From Atherinomorus stipes (Eukaryota; Chordata; Actinopteri; Atheriniformes; Atherinidae), in the NCBI GenBank assembly GCA_023101725.1, contig JALJCO010013439.1, forward strand, positions 386,275-450,274: a stretch of 64,000 nt of DNA, written 5' to 3'. Shown here in pieces: positions 39,353-51,013 of this stretch (position 1 is the stretch's first letter; each line of letters starts with the position of its first letter). The notes below the pieces were generated by a model, which saw nothing but the letters and a program-made list of their open reading frames with translations, was not told the DNA's origin and did no database searches. Both the position numbers and the translations under genes were made by a program.

Positions 39353-42039
39353 CTCAGTAGTTTCCCCAAAGAGTATAGAACAAGAGGCGACACTCAATAG
39401 AATGCTCCATTGCAACTTTTCCCCCATGCGCATCTGCCATTTTGGACTGAAGTGAGCAGTTTATCACTATAGTAGCCTACAGACCTGATAAAACACAACA
39501 ACGTCATTTTAAAAAAGCCTAAAACGTTTAAATATTGTTAAAATGCATCAACACATAGCAAGCCTATCAAGAGGAAGGTAATTACATCCATTCCTACCGC
39601 CAGCGGTTCTGCTGAATTAATTTTTTATTCAGAAACAATTCCAAACTATCCTGATACCGTTTTCAATAATCCTCACTGATCCTCGTTGAGATATAATACA
39701 GCTCAAGTAGCCGATATTATAATTATATTATAAAATTGATCGCCATTTCATTTCAATCAAATAACATTTTTATATCAATATATATTAAACTATTTAAAAA
39801 AGTAATACAAGTTAAATGACTAAATATTGGCCTAACCAATCATTTTCATAAATATTGTATTTTCATCTTGTATGACACTTCCAGGTAGATGCTGAAAGTG
39901 TTCTTTCAATAAGCTTTCCAAATCAAATGAATAATCCAAGGCACAGTTTAACACTGGAAACAAAAAACATTGAATTCAACTCAACGGAAAATTCATAATG
40001 CCTGCTGGCGTCTACAAGGTGCACTAGCCCACGACTTCAAAGAAGTCATTTTTTCCACTTACTTGTTGCAACCAGGTAAGCCCAGTGACCCTTCAACAGC
40101 TCCACATCTTACATGAGGACCACATAACCAATTGACCAGCAGGGGTCCTCATTCAACTTAAAATAAAATAATCTAAGATCAATCAAATAGCTCTTACAGC
40201 TATCATTAAGAATAGAAACAAAAAAACTATTACTGCGAATATAGACTTGTCCACTTATACCCATATCCAGAATGACGTCTATTTCAGTCCAAAATGGCGG
40301 ACACGTTGTTTCCAAAAACACTGCCGAGTGTCGCCTCTTGGTATCTATACTCTTTGGTTTCCCTCCGTTGTTCAGCTAGTCATGCAGCTCAGCAGCGGCA
40401 ATCTGAAGAGAGGCCTTCTAGCCAATCAGAGGTGAGAAACGTGGTACTTTCCCCTACCATCCTGTGGTTCGCAAATTTGCCACACTGATCCACATCTTCT
40501 TTCTCTTACGGTCTCATTTCACAGCACCGCCACTCGGCCGTGTGCACCCTTACTCATTCACTCACACACATGCCCTGAGCTGTCTGAACCTCACAGAGGA
40601 AACATCACACAACAGCGGAGAAACATGAGATAATTTCTTTATGTGAAATCCTTTGTTGTGGCTGTCAAGTGCTTTTAACTCTTGTAAGGTTTTACTCTGC
40701 AGTTTCCCCCACTTGAAAAGGGTTACTTGCTTCAGAAGATTGGACTGGACTTCACTCAATGACCAAGATTGAACTTTCTTTTCTTTCTTTTATTTTGAAA
40801 AGTCTTCCAGGTCAATAACAGGTGAAAAACCTTGAAATGCAAACACAAATGGATAATCTGAAGAAAATATCCCAAAAAGCACAAAACCAATCATAACCCA
40901 AAATCAAATACCAAACTTTAACCTTAACCCTACAAATGAGTAGAAAATATCCATTTTTAAAGCACCAAAAACCCACCAAATGTACTTTAAAGAAATGTTC
41001 AATGATCATAACCTTAGAAATTACAACAGCTTCAAAATCCTGTAAATACACAATAATTTACATCTTAAATTATGAATATTGCAACTTGAACCTATTTTAA
41101 AATACACATTTCTTAACTGTACATTTTTACACATTAAATTACTTATTAACTTGCATTTTAATCACAACTTTTTTAGTGCACTCCATTTTAACTCGAATTT
41201 GATCATATATTAGTCCATTGTCCACCACAATCCCAGTGCAAGGTACAAATATCTGAAAGCTCACCGGCTCCTTCTTCCATCTTTGAACCAAGAATCAAAT
41301 CCTGCAGTCTCCAACGATTGTCCTTCACACTGCTCTCCTGACTGTTCTGAGTGAATGCCTCCAAACTCCCCTGATTACCTCCACCAGGTGCATTCAATCT
41401 GCAGCCTCCAGGCTGGGAGACACACTCAGACGTGATGCACCCAGGCAGAGGGCGTGGCCTGCAGCTCAGCTCAACAGTGACAGATTTGTGTTTTATGTGT
41501 TTTTTTTGTTTGTTTTTTTTTCCTTAAAAAGATTTCTGCAGGTCCTCTACAGCAGAGAAAAAAATCAGGAGAGAGGATATTTTTTTTGTGAGCTGTTAGC
41601 TGTTCGTGTTAGCATTCGCGCCTGAGCTAGCTCCTGTCTGTTTTCTCTCCCACAACAACATGCTTTATGAATAGAATATAACCATTCTCCAATTTTCATT
41701 TGCACTGTAGTTTAAAGCCATCTGACATATAAATGACGACTAAATATATCCCATAAAAAAGAGAAGGGAAATTAACTCAAGTGGCTCTGAAATACACTGC
41801 AAGGGAAGGAGCTATAGTTTAATCAAAGTTTCAAAATAAAGAGTTGTCTACGGGTATTTGCTGTATTTTGAGTGAAAGGATTTTTTCTTTTTTTCTTTCA
41901 AAGGTATTTTAATTATTGTCATTTACACAAACAAATTAAAAGGGCAAACAACTATTTTTAAAATTTTCTACCCTAGTTAGTTTAGGGGTGGCCACAGGGT
42001 AACCAGAGAAAATAGCAGGGTGGACAAGGATTATTAACG

Positions 42040-42140
42040 GATAACTTTCGTTTTCTTTTAACCTGGACCACATTTCTGGAATTTGCATGTGCATTTACTC
42101 ACCAGTAACATTTTTGCATCACTCTGACTCCTTTGGACGC
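42040..42140. repeat. Solo arm of the 2690-3290 foldback family
   Basis: GGATAACTTTCGTTTTC followed by ACCTGGACC and CACTCTGACTCCTTTGGA parallels 2665-2775. The other arm is missing. Confidence 0.6.
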
Positions 42141-42444
42141 TATTTAGATTCCTTAATTTCACCAATTCACTGCAAAAACTCAAATCTTACCAAGTATATT
42201 TTTTTTCTAATTTCAAATCATAATATATCACACTCAAGATAAGACAAAATCACCTAAATAGAAACATTTCAGCGAGATATAGGAACTTGTTTTAGGACAA
42301 ATGCATCTTATTTCAAGAAATCTTATAAGAAAATTTCATTTGTCGCACTGGCTGAATTTTTTTTGCTTATTACAAGCAAATTTTTTTTTTCTTTTTGAAC
42401 TTATTTTAAGAGTGGCCATTGGCCAAGATTTTTTTTGCTTACAG

Positions 42445-42445
<1 letters not shown>

Positions 42446-42481
<36 letters not shown>
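42446..42481. repeat. (GT)n microsatellite
   Basis: 18 uninterrupted GT units. Confidence 0.95.
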
Positions 42482-42482
<1 letters not shown>

Positions 42483-42894
42483 CAAATCCTTTGTGTCACA
42501 TACAAATGACTTTACAAAACTTCACAATGACTTCACTTAAAACTAGTGTTGCTTGCGATTCATCAATCTGGCAATGCATCTCGATGGGTCATGTGGCGAT
42601 TTGGCATTGATTATTTGCTGTGATGCATTGCAGTGGAAAACGAAACCATAAAGAAGCAAAAGGAACCATGATGCGCCTGTTCCGGCCGGACAGTTTAAAG
42701 CACAGGACAACCATAGGAAGCAACAACGGCTACCACCGTGCAGCTCGCGAATTTGTGAAACACAGGATGGTAGGGGAAGGACGCCTCCTATCGGCTAGAA
42801 TGCCTCTCCCTGATTGGCTAGTTCATTTGGCCATGAAGTGTCATCTCACATTGAGCCAACCTAAACACTTCCCCTGGCCTTTTTCCCTAAACCT

Positions 42895-43530
42895 AAGGGT
42901 GAATCCCATTTTGGGACCCAATTCAAACGAAGGGGTATGAAAATCACCGGCAAGATGGCTGCTAATAAGTCCAAAAACATCCACAAATATAAATATTTCT
43001 CCATAAATAAAGTTTAAAAAGTATGAAAACCATTGATAGTCTAGTTTAGCGCTGTTTAAATGTTTGACAGTCATTTTCTTTGTAAAATGCACATGAAAAA
43101 AAATTGCGAGTACTTCATTGACGCTTCAGTTATAAAGCCTAAACGCTACCAGGCTGACAACCAGCGGTGCTCTGCAGCCCTGATAATTAACACTGATAGA
43201 TGACTAATAAAAAATTCGGCAACATCGCTGCTGGTCTTCATTTACATAGAGGTCCTTCGTGGGATATACCACAAGCAGGGATGTCATGCACAAATCGAAT
43301 TTGCTTGTTAACGTTTATTCTCAGCTGTAGACGGCTGATTTCTCCAGATTTGCGCCGACAGCTCAGCGCACATCTGCTTACACACAAGCTGGCAGGATTA
43401 CTGATGACATATGTGATTCTTGAAGGGGTGTCCCAATTTGTAGGGGTTGACTTTCACCCCTACCCCTTGTAGCTTCGTTTTAAGTCCAAGGGGAAGGGGT
43501 AGGGGTAAAAAAGAGAATTGGGATTGGGCC
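42895..43530. repeat. Non-autonomous TIR element
   Basis: The left end GGGTGAATCCCATTTTGG and right end GAATTGGGATTGGGCC are imperfect inverses. The right part contains GACTTTCACCCCTACCCC, a common teleost MITE phrase. No transposase. Confidence 0.45.
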
Positions 43531-43802
43531 TAAGACTTGAATGAGCCAATCAGAGTCGAAAAAGGCACGTGCAGCTTGAGTAGGGTCTGTCTGTGGCTCG
43601 CAAGATGGAGGCGTGTCATAAAGTGGGCGGGCCGTCGAGTGACGTCACTCTACAACACACCCACCAGACCTATGAGAGCACGGTAAAATCTAATCCTACC
43701 CCTGACCCTTCCCCTAAACCTACTGTAACAAGATCCACCCACTATGTGACATGCCCACTATAGCACACGCCCCTGGGTTGCAAACTGCAGATAAATACAC
43801 TT

Positions 43803-44108
43803 GTGCAGCTTACTGCTCCGACTAAAAAAGAACCTGCTATAGTTTCGCCATCTGGGTATAGCTCACATGTTTGGAAGTTATTAGGGTTTTATGAAAACTG
43901 CAACAAAACTCTGGAAAAGACAGTTGCGATCTGCAAACTTTGCAAGGCTAAATTAAATACCTTCGAAATACCACAAAAATGCAACAGCACCTCAAGCGAT
44001 TCCACCCCGAGACAGAGCATGCACCGCCGCCTGTCCCAACACAACAGATGACCATCTTTCACTAAACTTCCGAGGAATCTGGAGAAAGCTTGTCGCATCA
44101 TGCATGCA
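43803..44108 (+). pseudogene. Broken hAT transposase 5' end (BED zinc finger)
   Basis: The plus strand reads SSHVWKLLGFYENCNK and EKTVAICKLCKAKL, the first half of a BED finger. After a frameshift near 43960 another frame gives NTTKMQQHLKRFHPE. Together these form C-x2-C ... H-x4-H, the pattern of hAT-family transposases and ZBED proteins. Coding remains run to ITIFH and LPRNLEKACRIMHAI-like sequence, then stop where the foldback element at 44109 begins. No catalytic region follows. Confidence 0.75.
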
Positions 44109-44871
44109 ATAGGAGATAATCACGCTTCCGTGTTCCGGTTTCTGAAACTTGAAACATTTAGCTGCTTCTCTTCCGGGGCAGTTCAACAGTAGCTGAATTC
44201 AATGTCCCTGCTCTGTTCCACTTTGTAAATTAAATAAACACCAACCCTACTTAAATTTTCATGGATTCCCGACTGAAGTGATACTAAGGAAGAAGTGGAT
44301 CAAAGCGATTCGCCGGAGTGAAGGGCCGAACTTTATAATAAACAACGTAACACGTTTGTTTGTAGCCGGCACTTCAATGATGCTAACAGCTGGCGTCAGC
44401 AGGCTAGCGTTTGCTGACGTGCCTAACTTTGTGCGTCTTAAAACACACAAGCATCTGTAAATCAGGTCTGTACCCTGCCGTTTCCAGTGAAACAACTGGG
44501 GACTGCCAAGAAAGGAGACGTTTTCAGATGCTTGTGTGTCTCCAGCCGCACAAAGTTAGGCACGTCATCAAACGCTAGCTGGCTAATGCTAGCCTGCTAA
44601 CACTAACTGTGTAGTCTGCTGGCTACAAATTAACGTGCTACGTTGTTTTATTATAAAGTTCAGCCCTTCACCCCAGCGAATCGATCGCTTTGATCCGCTT
44701 CTTCCTTAGCATCACTTCAGTCGAGAATAAATGAAAACTTAAGTAAGGTTGGCGTTTATCCGATTTACAAAGTGTAACAGAGCAGAGACATTGGATTAAC
44801 CTGTTGTTGAAATGGCCTGGAAGAGGAAACGCCTAGATTCCGGAAAGTTCCGGAAAGCGTGATAATCCCCT
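44109..44871. mobile_element. Foldback element with THAP-domain segment in both arms
   Basis: The left arm, about 44109-44460, is repeated in inverse at about 44525-44871 (GGAGATAATCACGCTTCC against GGAAAGCGTGATAATCCCC; CACAAGCATCTG against CAGATGCTTGTG). On the plus strand of the left arm, 44284-44365 reads RKKWIKAIRRSEGPNF and NNVTR. With a one-base shift this is followed by VCSRHF. This is the C-terminal half of a THAP DNA-binding domain (W-x-x-x-I-R-R, then VCS-x-HF). The right arm has the same segment on the minus strand. Confidence 0.75.
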
Positions 44872-44874
44872 ATA

Positions 44875-47800
44875 GTCTACAGTATTCACTGACACGGATT
44901 TGCAGCCTTAATCAGTGGCAAACAACAAGGCGCTCTGCAAAATAGTGCGAGCCGCGGAGCCACGTTACAAATGCCCGCGTCGCAATTATTTTGCAACAAA
45001 CAAGGTCCCCAAAAATCTACAATAAGGGAGAAGAGAAGGTAAATATTTGTTTGCAATTATAAGAAAAGACAAGCTCCCATTATTTTCTGAACTTTGTCTT
45101 TATTATACTGTACAGCATAGATTACGTCGTCGCTCCAACTACAAGCTTCTTACAGATTAATCCGGGCCAATGCTGTAGCAGACCGTGCACCATTGCCTAG
45201 GGGGACTCTTCTGTACATGTGAAGAATGAGAAGATGAGAATCAGACTTTTTCTTAAAGTTGTACTTCCATGGTCATTTCATTAATATTTCTGTGTTCTCC
45301 ATTATTATTGAATGCATTCTGCATCGTTTCTGTTTAAAAAACCTCCTGGTTGCTTAGTATCCAGCTGTATTTGTATACTAGAAGAGAGGCTTGTGGTCCA
45401 ACGGCAGGCTTTTCCGGGTCCTTCTCATGAATTTCCGTCTGATTGGCTGCCTCCCATCAGTGTATGAAGGAAGCTCCGCCCTCCGCTCTTATTTCGCTAC
45501 AGACAGGAAATAGAGCCGACAAACAAGTTTGTTCCATCATGCTAACAAACAGTTAGCTAATTAGCTTCTCAACTCCGAAGCTACAGTCGTGCCGTCTTTA
45601 CTTCTAGTGTGTAGTGGAGGGTTACCTGCCTTCCAATGTACAGATAGAAACCCCACGTGGGATACGCTATTTGCAATGTTACGTAGAAGTGCAAGGCTGT
45701 TCCCGATTCGCTCTTTTCTTCGTATTGTTTCTGTGATGAGGAAGCACAGCCGACTGGGGGAACGCAACGCTAGCAAGTCAGCATGTGTAAGTAAACATGG
45801 GGAAACCCTCCGTATTTCAGAAGGAGCAAGTTAAACGGGGTTTCAGTGGAAGGAGGCCTTTAAAAACATGGAGGAAATCTGGAAGGACTGTCACATTCCT
45901 GGTTGTGGCTGTGGAAAACTTGAATTGTGGTAATAAATGTCAGTGACAAAGTGTACAGTGCTGCTGTCTGTCCACTGATGTCATTGTGTTCGTATCAAGG
46001 AGGAATATGTCTTACAATATTCACCCCATAACTTAATAACTTTTTCCAGAATAAATAAGTTAAAAAGTAAAAGAATGCACTTTATTTGGAGGGAGTCTTT
46101 CACATTATAGTCCTGCTGTTGTTGCTGAAGAAATGCCAATCTACAAGTTTGTCTCCTTTTTCTTAAATATCAGCGGAGGTACTATGTGTCCTTGAGTAAC
46201 TATTCTAATTTATTTACAAATGTAGCATCAAATGAAAAAAAAAAATCAATTTTACATGAAAAAAAGGTTTTAAAAATAGCAATAATCGTGATCATTATGG
46301 GTGCAATAATTAAATTGAATCAACACACATTATAATCACCATAATTGAAAAATCGTGGGTCCCATAATCATAATCGAATCGAATCGTGAAGTAATCTAGA
46401 TGGGGCAACACTGCTTAAAACCAGTGGTGTAGTGTACGTGTTACGCAGGTATATGCAGTATACCCACTAGAAAAAGTCCCAATACCGTACTGGGAAATAT
46501 GCACAGATACGGACCGCATGGTTTTTTGGCTTTCACCTATTTCTGTGTCAGGAAGCGGCACTTCTGGACCGAACAGGAGCTTCTGTCGTGACAAAAGTGT
46601 CCATGTGACCCTACCCTAAAGTCCTGCTCCCATGCTGTTGTGATGGCGGCAAGCGAAGGGCTGTGCGTGTTGGAGATGAGGCTGTAAAGTCTAGACGATA
46701 AATCTTTCACAAGAAATAAGCGTATCTAACTGGTTAGCCTGGAGTTTAAGGGGAAAATTTGGAATCAGGTGCATGTAATGCTGCACTTGGAGAACCTCAA
46801 AGGGACTCGAGGCAAGATTAAGAGACGAAACTCGCGACTGCCGCGACTGGTGCTTCAGGTAACTGCAGCCACGAGCCAAGCCGTCACAGGAGCGTGCACA
46901 AACTGAAGCTATAATGTTGTTTACTACGCTTTTTCTTTGTAGTTACACTTTTTAGTGTCTTTCAGTTGATCTGGATCGTTTGCTGACGGCAGAAGAATCC
47001 ATAACTATCGCTCACAGTGTTTGAATTTCGTGACCGTCTTCTTCCTGGATCAAAACTGCGGATGTAGCGTCATTTGACGTCACATCCGCAGGGCAGCGCG
47101 GGAAATTAGGCCACCGAATTGCAGCGCATTTTGCAGCACACAGCCTGTTCAAGGCAACGGAGAGAAATGTTGGTGGAAACGTTCTTTTTGGTACTTAGCG
47201 CTTCATCACCCATTAGTGTTAAAAAAAAATGGACATGCATGTTTGTTTGTTTTTTTATTTCTGCCTCTAGTCCCTTTAAGAAATATGAACTAGGGAGTCC
47301 GAAGGTTTGGCTTAGTAGAGTGAAACTGTATTAGTGTAGTATGTTCAAATATAAAATGTAAAAGTAATATCATAAATTTACCAAAACATAATGTGCAATA
47401 ACCTTCATTAAAGTACTGAAAGATACCAAAGCATCATCACTAACAGTAGCAGCATCATCATGACTTCTGATTGGCTACCACCATCATGTGACTCAGAAGC
47501 TAGAATCTGGCTGCCTTCACATCATTTCATCTCTACAACTCTCAGATGTGGAAACAAAGGCATATTTTGTATCTAAGTGGTATCAGAATAATCAAAAAAG
47601 TATCGATTGAGATATTTTGTCTGACTGGTATCGAATAGTGACTCCAGGGTATCGGTATGCCCATCCTGAAGCTTCGCAGCCTCAAAACATTTCAGTTTGT
47701 AAATGTTTAGATTCATGAAGTTCAGTGAAGCTTCCCCCTAAAAATGTTTTTTCTACTGACAACATTAAAGATAAACAGTTTTCTATACGTCATTGTTGTT

Positions 47801-47990
47801 CATAATAACTTAAATAACTATCAATGTCTATGTAAAATGATTAAAAGAAAATTCTTAAACTGGATTAAAATGAGCTGCATACAGCGATGCTGGAAACAAT
47901 GAGGTGCACCTAAACTTTTTGCTGGTGCACATAATTACAAAGTTAGGCGCACCGGTGCAACCAGTGCTGAAAGTTAGTCTGGAGCCCTGA
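44875..47990. other. No gene recognised
   Basis: Mixed unique and repeat-like sequence; ORFs are short and overlap on both strands. 47880-47985 contains GGCGCACCGGTGCAACCAG, a phrase repeated at 58560-58640 (GGCACACCGGTGCAACCAAG) with the same following TCTGGAGCCCTGAT. This marks an interspersed repeat. Confidence 0.5.
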
Positions 47991-47994
47991 TAGG

Positions 47995-48335
47995 TCAGCC
48001 AAACTTGTGCCAGACGTTAAAGAATTTGTCCATCATCGAAGGGATGAAAAAATGGTTGCAGGCAATGGGGGATTTGCTTTCAAAACTGAGCCCTGAAGTG
48101 CAGGGAATGCCTGACCACCACACTGTTACAGAAGTAAGTTGTGGATGGCAGAAGTGCAGCTCCTGCAGGGAGGAGACCGGAGCACATGCGATGACTTCTA
48201 TTGCCACCTAAACAGATGGGGATGGGTGAAGGTTGAAGTGAACCCAGTGTAACAAACAAAGAATATTTGCAGCCCAGTTGTAGTACTTAAAGTTAGGGAG
48301 GGCCATACCACCATCTTGTTTAGACCTTTGCAGAA
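47995..48335 (-). mobile_element. L1-type LINE ORF2 fragment
   Basis: The minus strand reads QRSKQDGGMALPNFKYYNWA, ANILCLLHWV, then after a stop LQELHFCHPQLTSVTVWW. GG-ALPNFKYYYWA is the hallmark of the C-terminal part of L1/Tx1-like ORF2. Truncated and stop-containing. Confidence 0.8.
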
Positions 48336-48521
48336 TAGCCGAGGCGAATAAAAGGATTAATCATGCTATTATTTATGTAACACGATTAAATAATTTCAAA
48401 GAAGCAAAGTTGGAAATATTTCTGTTTTCAACAATGCAAATTTTTGCGAATGCAAATGCAGCTTGAAATAAGAAACTAGCAGCCTACATCCTCCTGGTTT
48501 CTTCACAGAGGATGCGTGAGG

Positions 48522-49121
48522 CTAACCTGATTTACATCATCTGGGTGCGTTCAACAAGTACACGCGGGGGCGTTCCCTTTCCTCACGCACTCCATCTGAG
48601 TAAGGCGACAGTTATAGGTGATTTCGTCTGGTTAGAGAATAATAGGAGCCAATCACTAATCGCGGGTGGGACTTTTGAAGGATGGGCGGCGTTTTGGCCG
48701 GATGTGATGTAGAAGCACAGGCGACAGCAGTGTAGTCAGTCAGTTATTTCAGACAACAACAATCATGGCGGCTTGCCGTAGGGCACATTCGACAAAAGTC
48801 GTTCACAGACTGTACACCGCTCGTACTAGCTGTCGCCGCCGCCGCCATGTTGTTTGACTGAAGCTTTTTGAGCTTGATAACATGTTTTGATAACTCGATC
48901 CTCTATGCGTGGTGGCTCTGGTGTCGCTCTGAGTTGCGTCACGGGTTGCGTCATTCGGTTCAACGTGAGTGGCTGAAGTAGCGTGTCAGTCAAGATGACG
49001 GACAGATCTTCTATCCAATCACATGCAAGAGTTTTAGAAAAAAAAGACTAATTTGAAATGACATCGGGTTAACTCCCTCCCCAGATGGTATTGCAAATAC
49101 CAGGTGGCGGGAGTCAGGTTA
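48522..49121. mobile_element. hAT-like MITE inserted in lectin 3' flank
   Basis: Termini CTAACCTGATTTAC and, inverted, CTAACCTGACTCCC are flanked by GCGTGAGG at 48514-48521 and 49122-49129. The equivalent flank of copy A (28930-28980) lacks the insert, which defines the empty site and shows insertion after that duplication. Confidence 0.75.
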
Positions 49122-49347
49122 GCGTGAGGCCAACATGAGATGCAAATCTCATGCAGCTACACACAGTTCAGGCTTTCATAACTACATATGAGCAAACAAC
49201 ACATTTGCACTGCTACGGAAATGTTCGCTACTCATGCAATTTTTGGGAGGTTATTTGTCTTATATTTGAGCACATACAGATCATTACTTTATTTCGCTTT
49301 ACTGGATTTATGAAACCATGCAGCTTGTTTGTAAGACGTATCAGACG

Positions 49348-51013
49348 TCACTCTTCTTTCTCCTCTTGTTTTCTGGGTGGAATCTTCCAGTGCAGCTTGA
49401 AATCAGTCCATCCCTGCTTCCCCAGCATTTTATGGATCTGATGGAGGAGAAACATGAGATGTTTTCTTTGTGAAAAATCCTTTGTCATTGCTAATTTGTG
49501 TTCTTTTTTTTTCTTGTCATGTTACTTTTCTGCAGGTCCTCTACAACAAAGCAAAACTGGAGAGAGGTGAGCTGTTTGATGTTTGTGCTAGCATTAACTT
49601 GCTCTTGTCTGCTCTGTCACCCACAATAACAAGCTTTAAGAATGAAATATAACATATATCCAATTTCCATTTGCATTAACTGGTAGACAACCAGTTTTCC
49701 CCTGAGCCGTGGCCATGTACAAGTCTGATTTAGGTTACAATAATGAAGTCTGAACTGATCTGATTCCTACAACCTGATCCTGAGGTCGGTAACTTGGATT
49801 TGATACTATGTGTCTCAGGTCGGCTCAGAACTGTTTCTGTTCATCGTCTGGAAAGATCCAGAGAACAGGGAAGCAAGTTTTACCTGCTGGAGGAGCTGGT
49901 CATTGATGGCTGGATCTGAAAGGTCAGCATGAAACTGAAACTTCATCTTCGCCATCTTCTTCACTGTTGCAACTGGATGATGCAGCAAATAAGCCACAAA
50001 AGACAGTTAGTGAGATAAAAATGAAACATTACAAAATTTGACTTCTTACCTTCATAGCACCAGAAGGAACGTTCAACACCACAGCCGTCATCTTGCCAAA
50101 AGCGATCCGGATCTTCTACCACACAATGCTTGTTTGGCTGCCTATTTTTCCAGTTCCTGAAGGAGCTGTTGCCGTTGTCAGACCATCTCCATGGGATTCG
50201 ATACAAGCCAATCCACACGTCAGCAGTAGACTTCCCTGATTGCACCTGTGAGTTTTCCTGCTCATTTTCAATCATAGCCAAATCTGTGTAGTGTGTCCTG
50301 CAGTAAGTCTGAGCGTCCTCCCATGTTGAAACGTTCTGTGGCAGAATATGTTTTCTGGCCAGTAGGATCTGTATCTGCAAAACAAAACAAGAAGACGGTG
50401 ACAAAGGGTCTTGAAATGCTTGACCACAGAGGCAAGTTGTTTTTTTTTTTTAAACAAAACACATTTTTCTTACCTTCGTAGCAAACAAAATATAATTTGG
50501 AGTCACAGACGACATCATTCCATGTTGCATCTGATTGCATTTTCACACAGGTCTCAGTTCCCACATGATAGTTTGGCTGACCTGAGGCCCAGTTCTGGTA
50601 AGTAGGTGTCCTTGATTCATCCAACGTTGACCATTTCCAGGAGTTTGTATCACTGCCCATAACTCCCTTCCAGGATTGTGGATCATCGTACAGTCCAATC
50701 CATGCAAGAGAGGTGTCTCCAGGAGGTCTGATCATTCTCTTCACATCTTCCATGTTTTCAATGATTGCCAGGTCAGTGTATTTAGTTCTGCAGTAATGCT
50801 GTGCATCGGTCCAGTTCAGTTTCAGGGTGATATAGTGGTATTTCCGAGTGGCATTAAAACAGGAGATGATGCAAAATCCTGAAAAGTTCAAGGTTTAGAA
50901 TAAACATGTAATTATTAAATAAGTTCTCTGCTCTGTGACTAAATGATAAACTTTTTAAAGCAGTTGTGACTCTCACCACAGATGAGAGGAATCAGATGCA
51001 GAGTGTGGGCCAT
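49348..51013 (-). pseudogene. Two-CTLD C-type lectin, copy B (one frameshift)
   Basis: Five exons: 51013-50977, 50878-50474, 50374-50050, 49972-49884 and 49437-49348. All splice sites are canonical. It encodes the signal MAHTLHLIPLICGFCIIS, CTLD1 with an insert absent from copy A (GVMGSDTNSWKW), CTLD2 and a tail ending PPRKQEEKEE. Exon 3 is 325 nt, not a multiple compatible with its neighbours. Near 50345-50350 it has AATATG where copies A and C have AATATATG, a 2-nt loss. This turns the reading frame into GQKTYSATERFN and a stop soon after. The rest of CTLD2 is open in the other frame (VSTWEDAQTYCRTHY, RQPNKHC, WQDDGC). It is either a recent pseudogene or a sequence error in an AT repeat. 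Intron 1 is only 98 bp, and the whole gene is 1.67 kb. Confidence 0.85.

Larger units (their letters stand above)
37361..40610. mobile_element. 3.2-kb insertion with internal inverted repeats
   Basis: Intron sequence continuous in copy B (...TGATGGAGGAGAAACATGAG) is split here: TGTTGGAGG at 37352-37360 and GGAGAAACATGAG at about 40616. Inside, about 37613-37705 and 40395-40480 are inverted copies sharing CACCTCTGATTGGCTAG and its complement. A further diverged copy is at 42755-42840. A nested TIR element spans 38270-39352 (CTCTCAAACC / GGTTTGAGACA). The class was not determined. Confidence 0.6.
37354..49347. other. Transposon-rich interval replacing a lectin copy
   Basis: 12 kb without an intact gene. 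It contains the insertion 37361-40610, remnant lectin intron sequence (40610-40790 and 41520-41860), and a foldback arm (42040-42140). It also holds (GT)n, a broken hAT BED gene, a THAP foldback element, an L1 fragment and a hAT-like MITE. Segments 40800-41500 and 44875-47990 show no gene I can recognise. Confidence 0.65.

Noticed and set aside
50293..50882. Plus-strand ORFs over lectin copies B and C
   Set aside because: They are antisense shadows of the CTLD exons and repeat at the same place in each copy.
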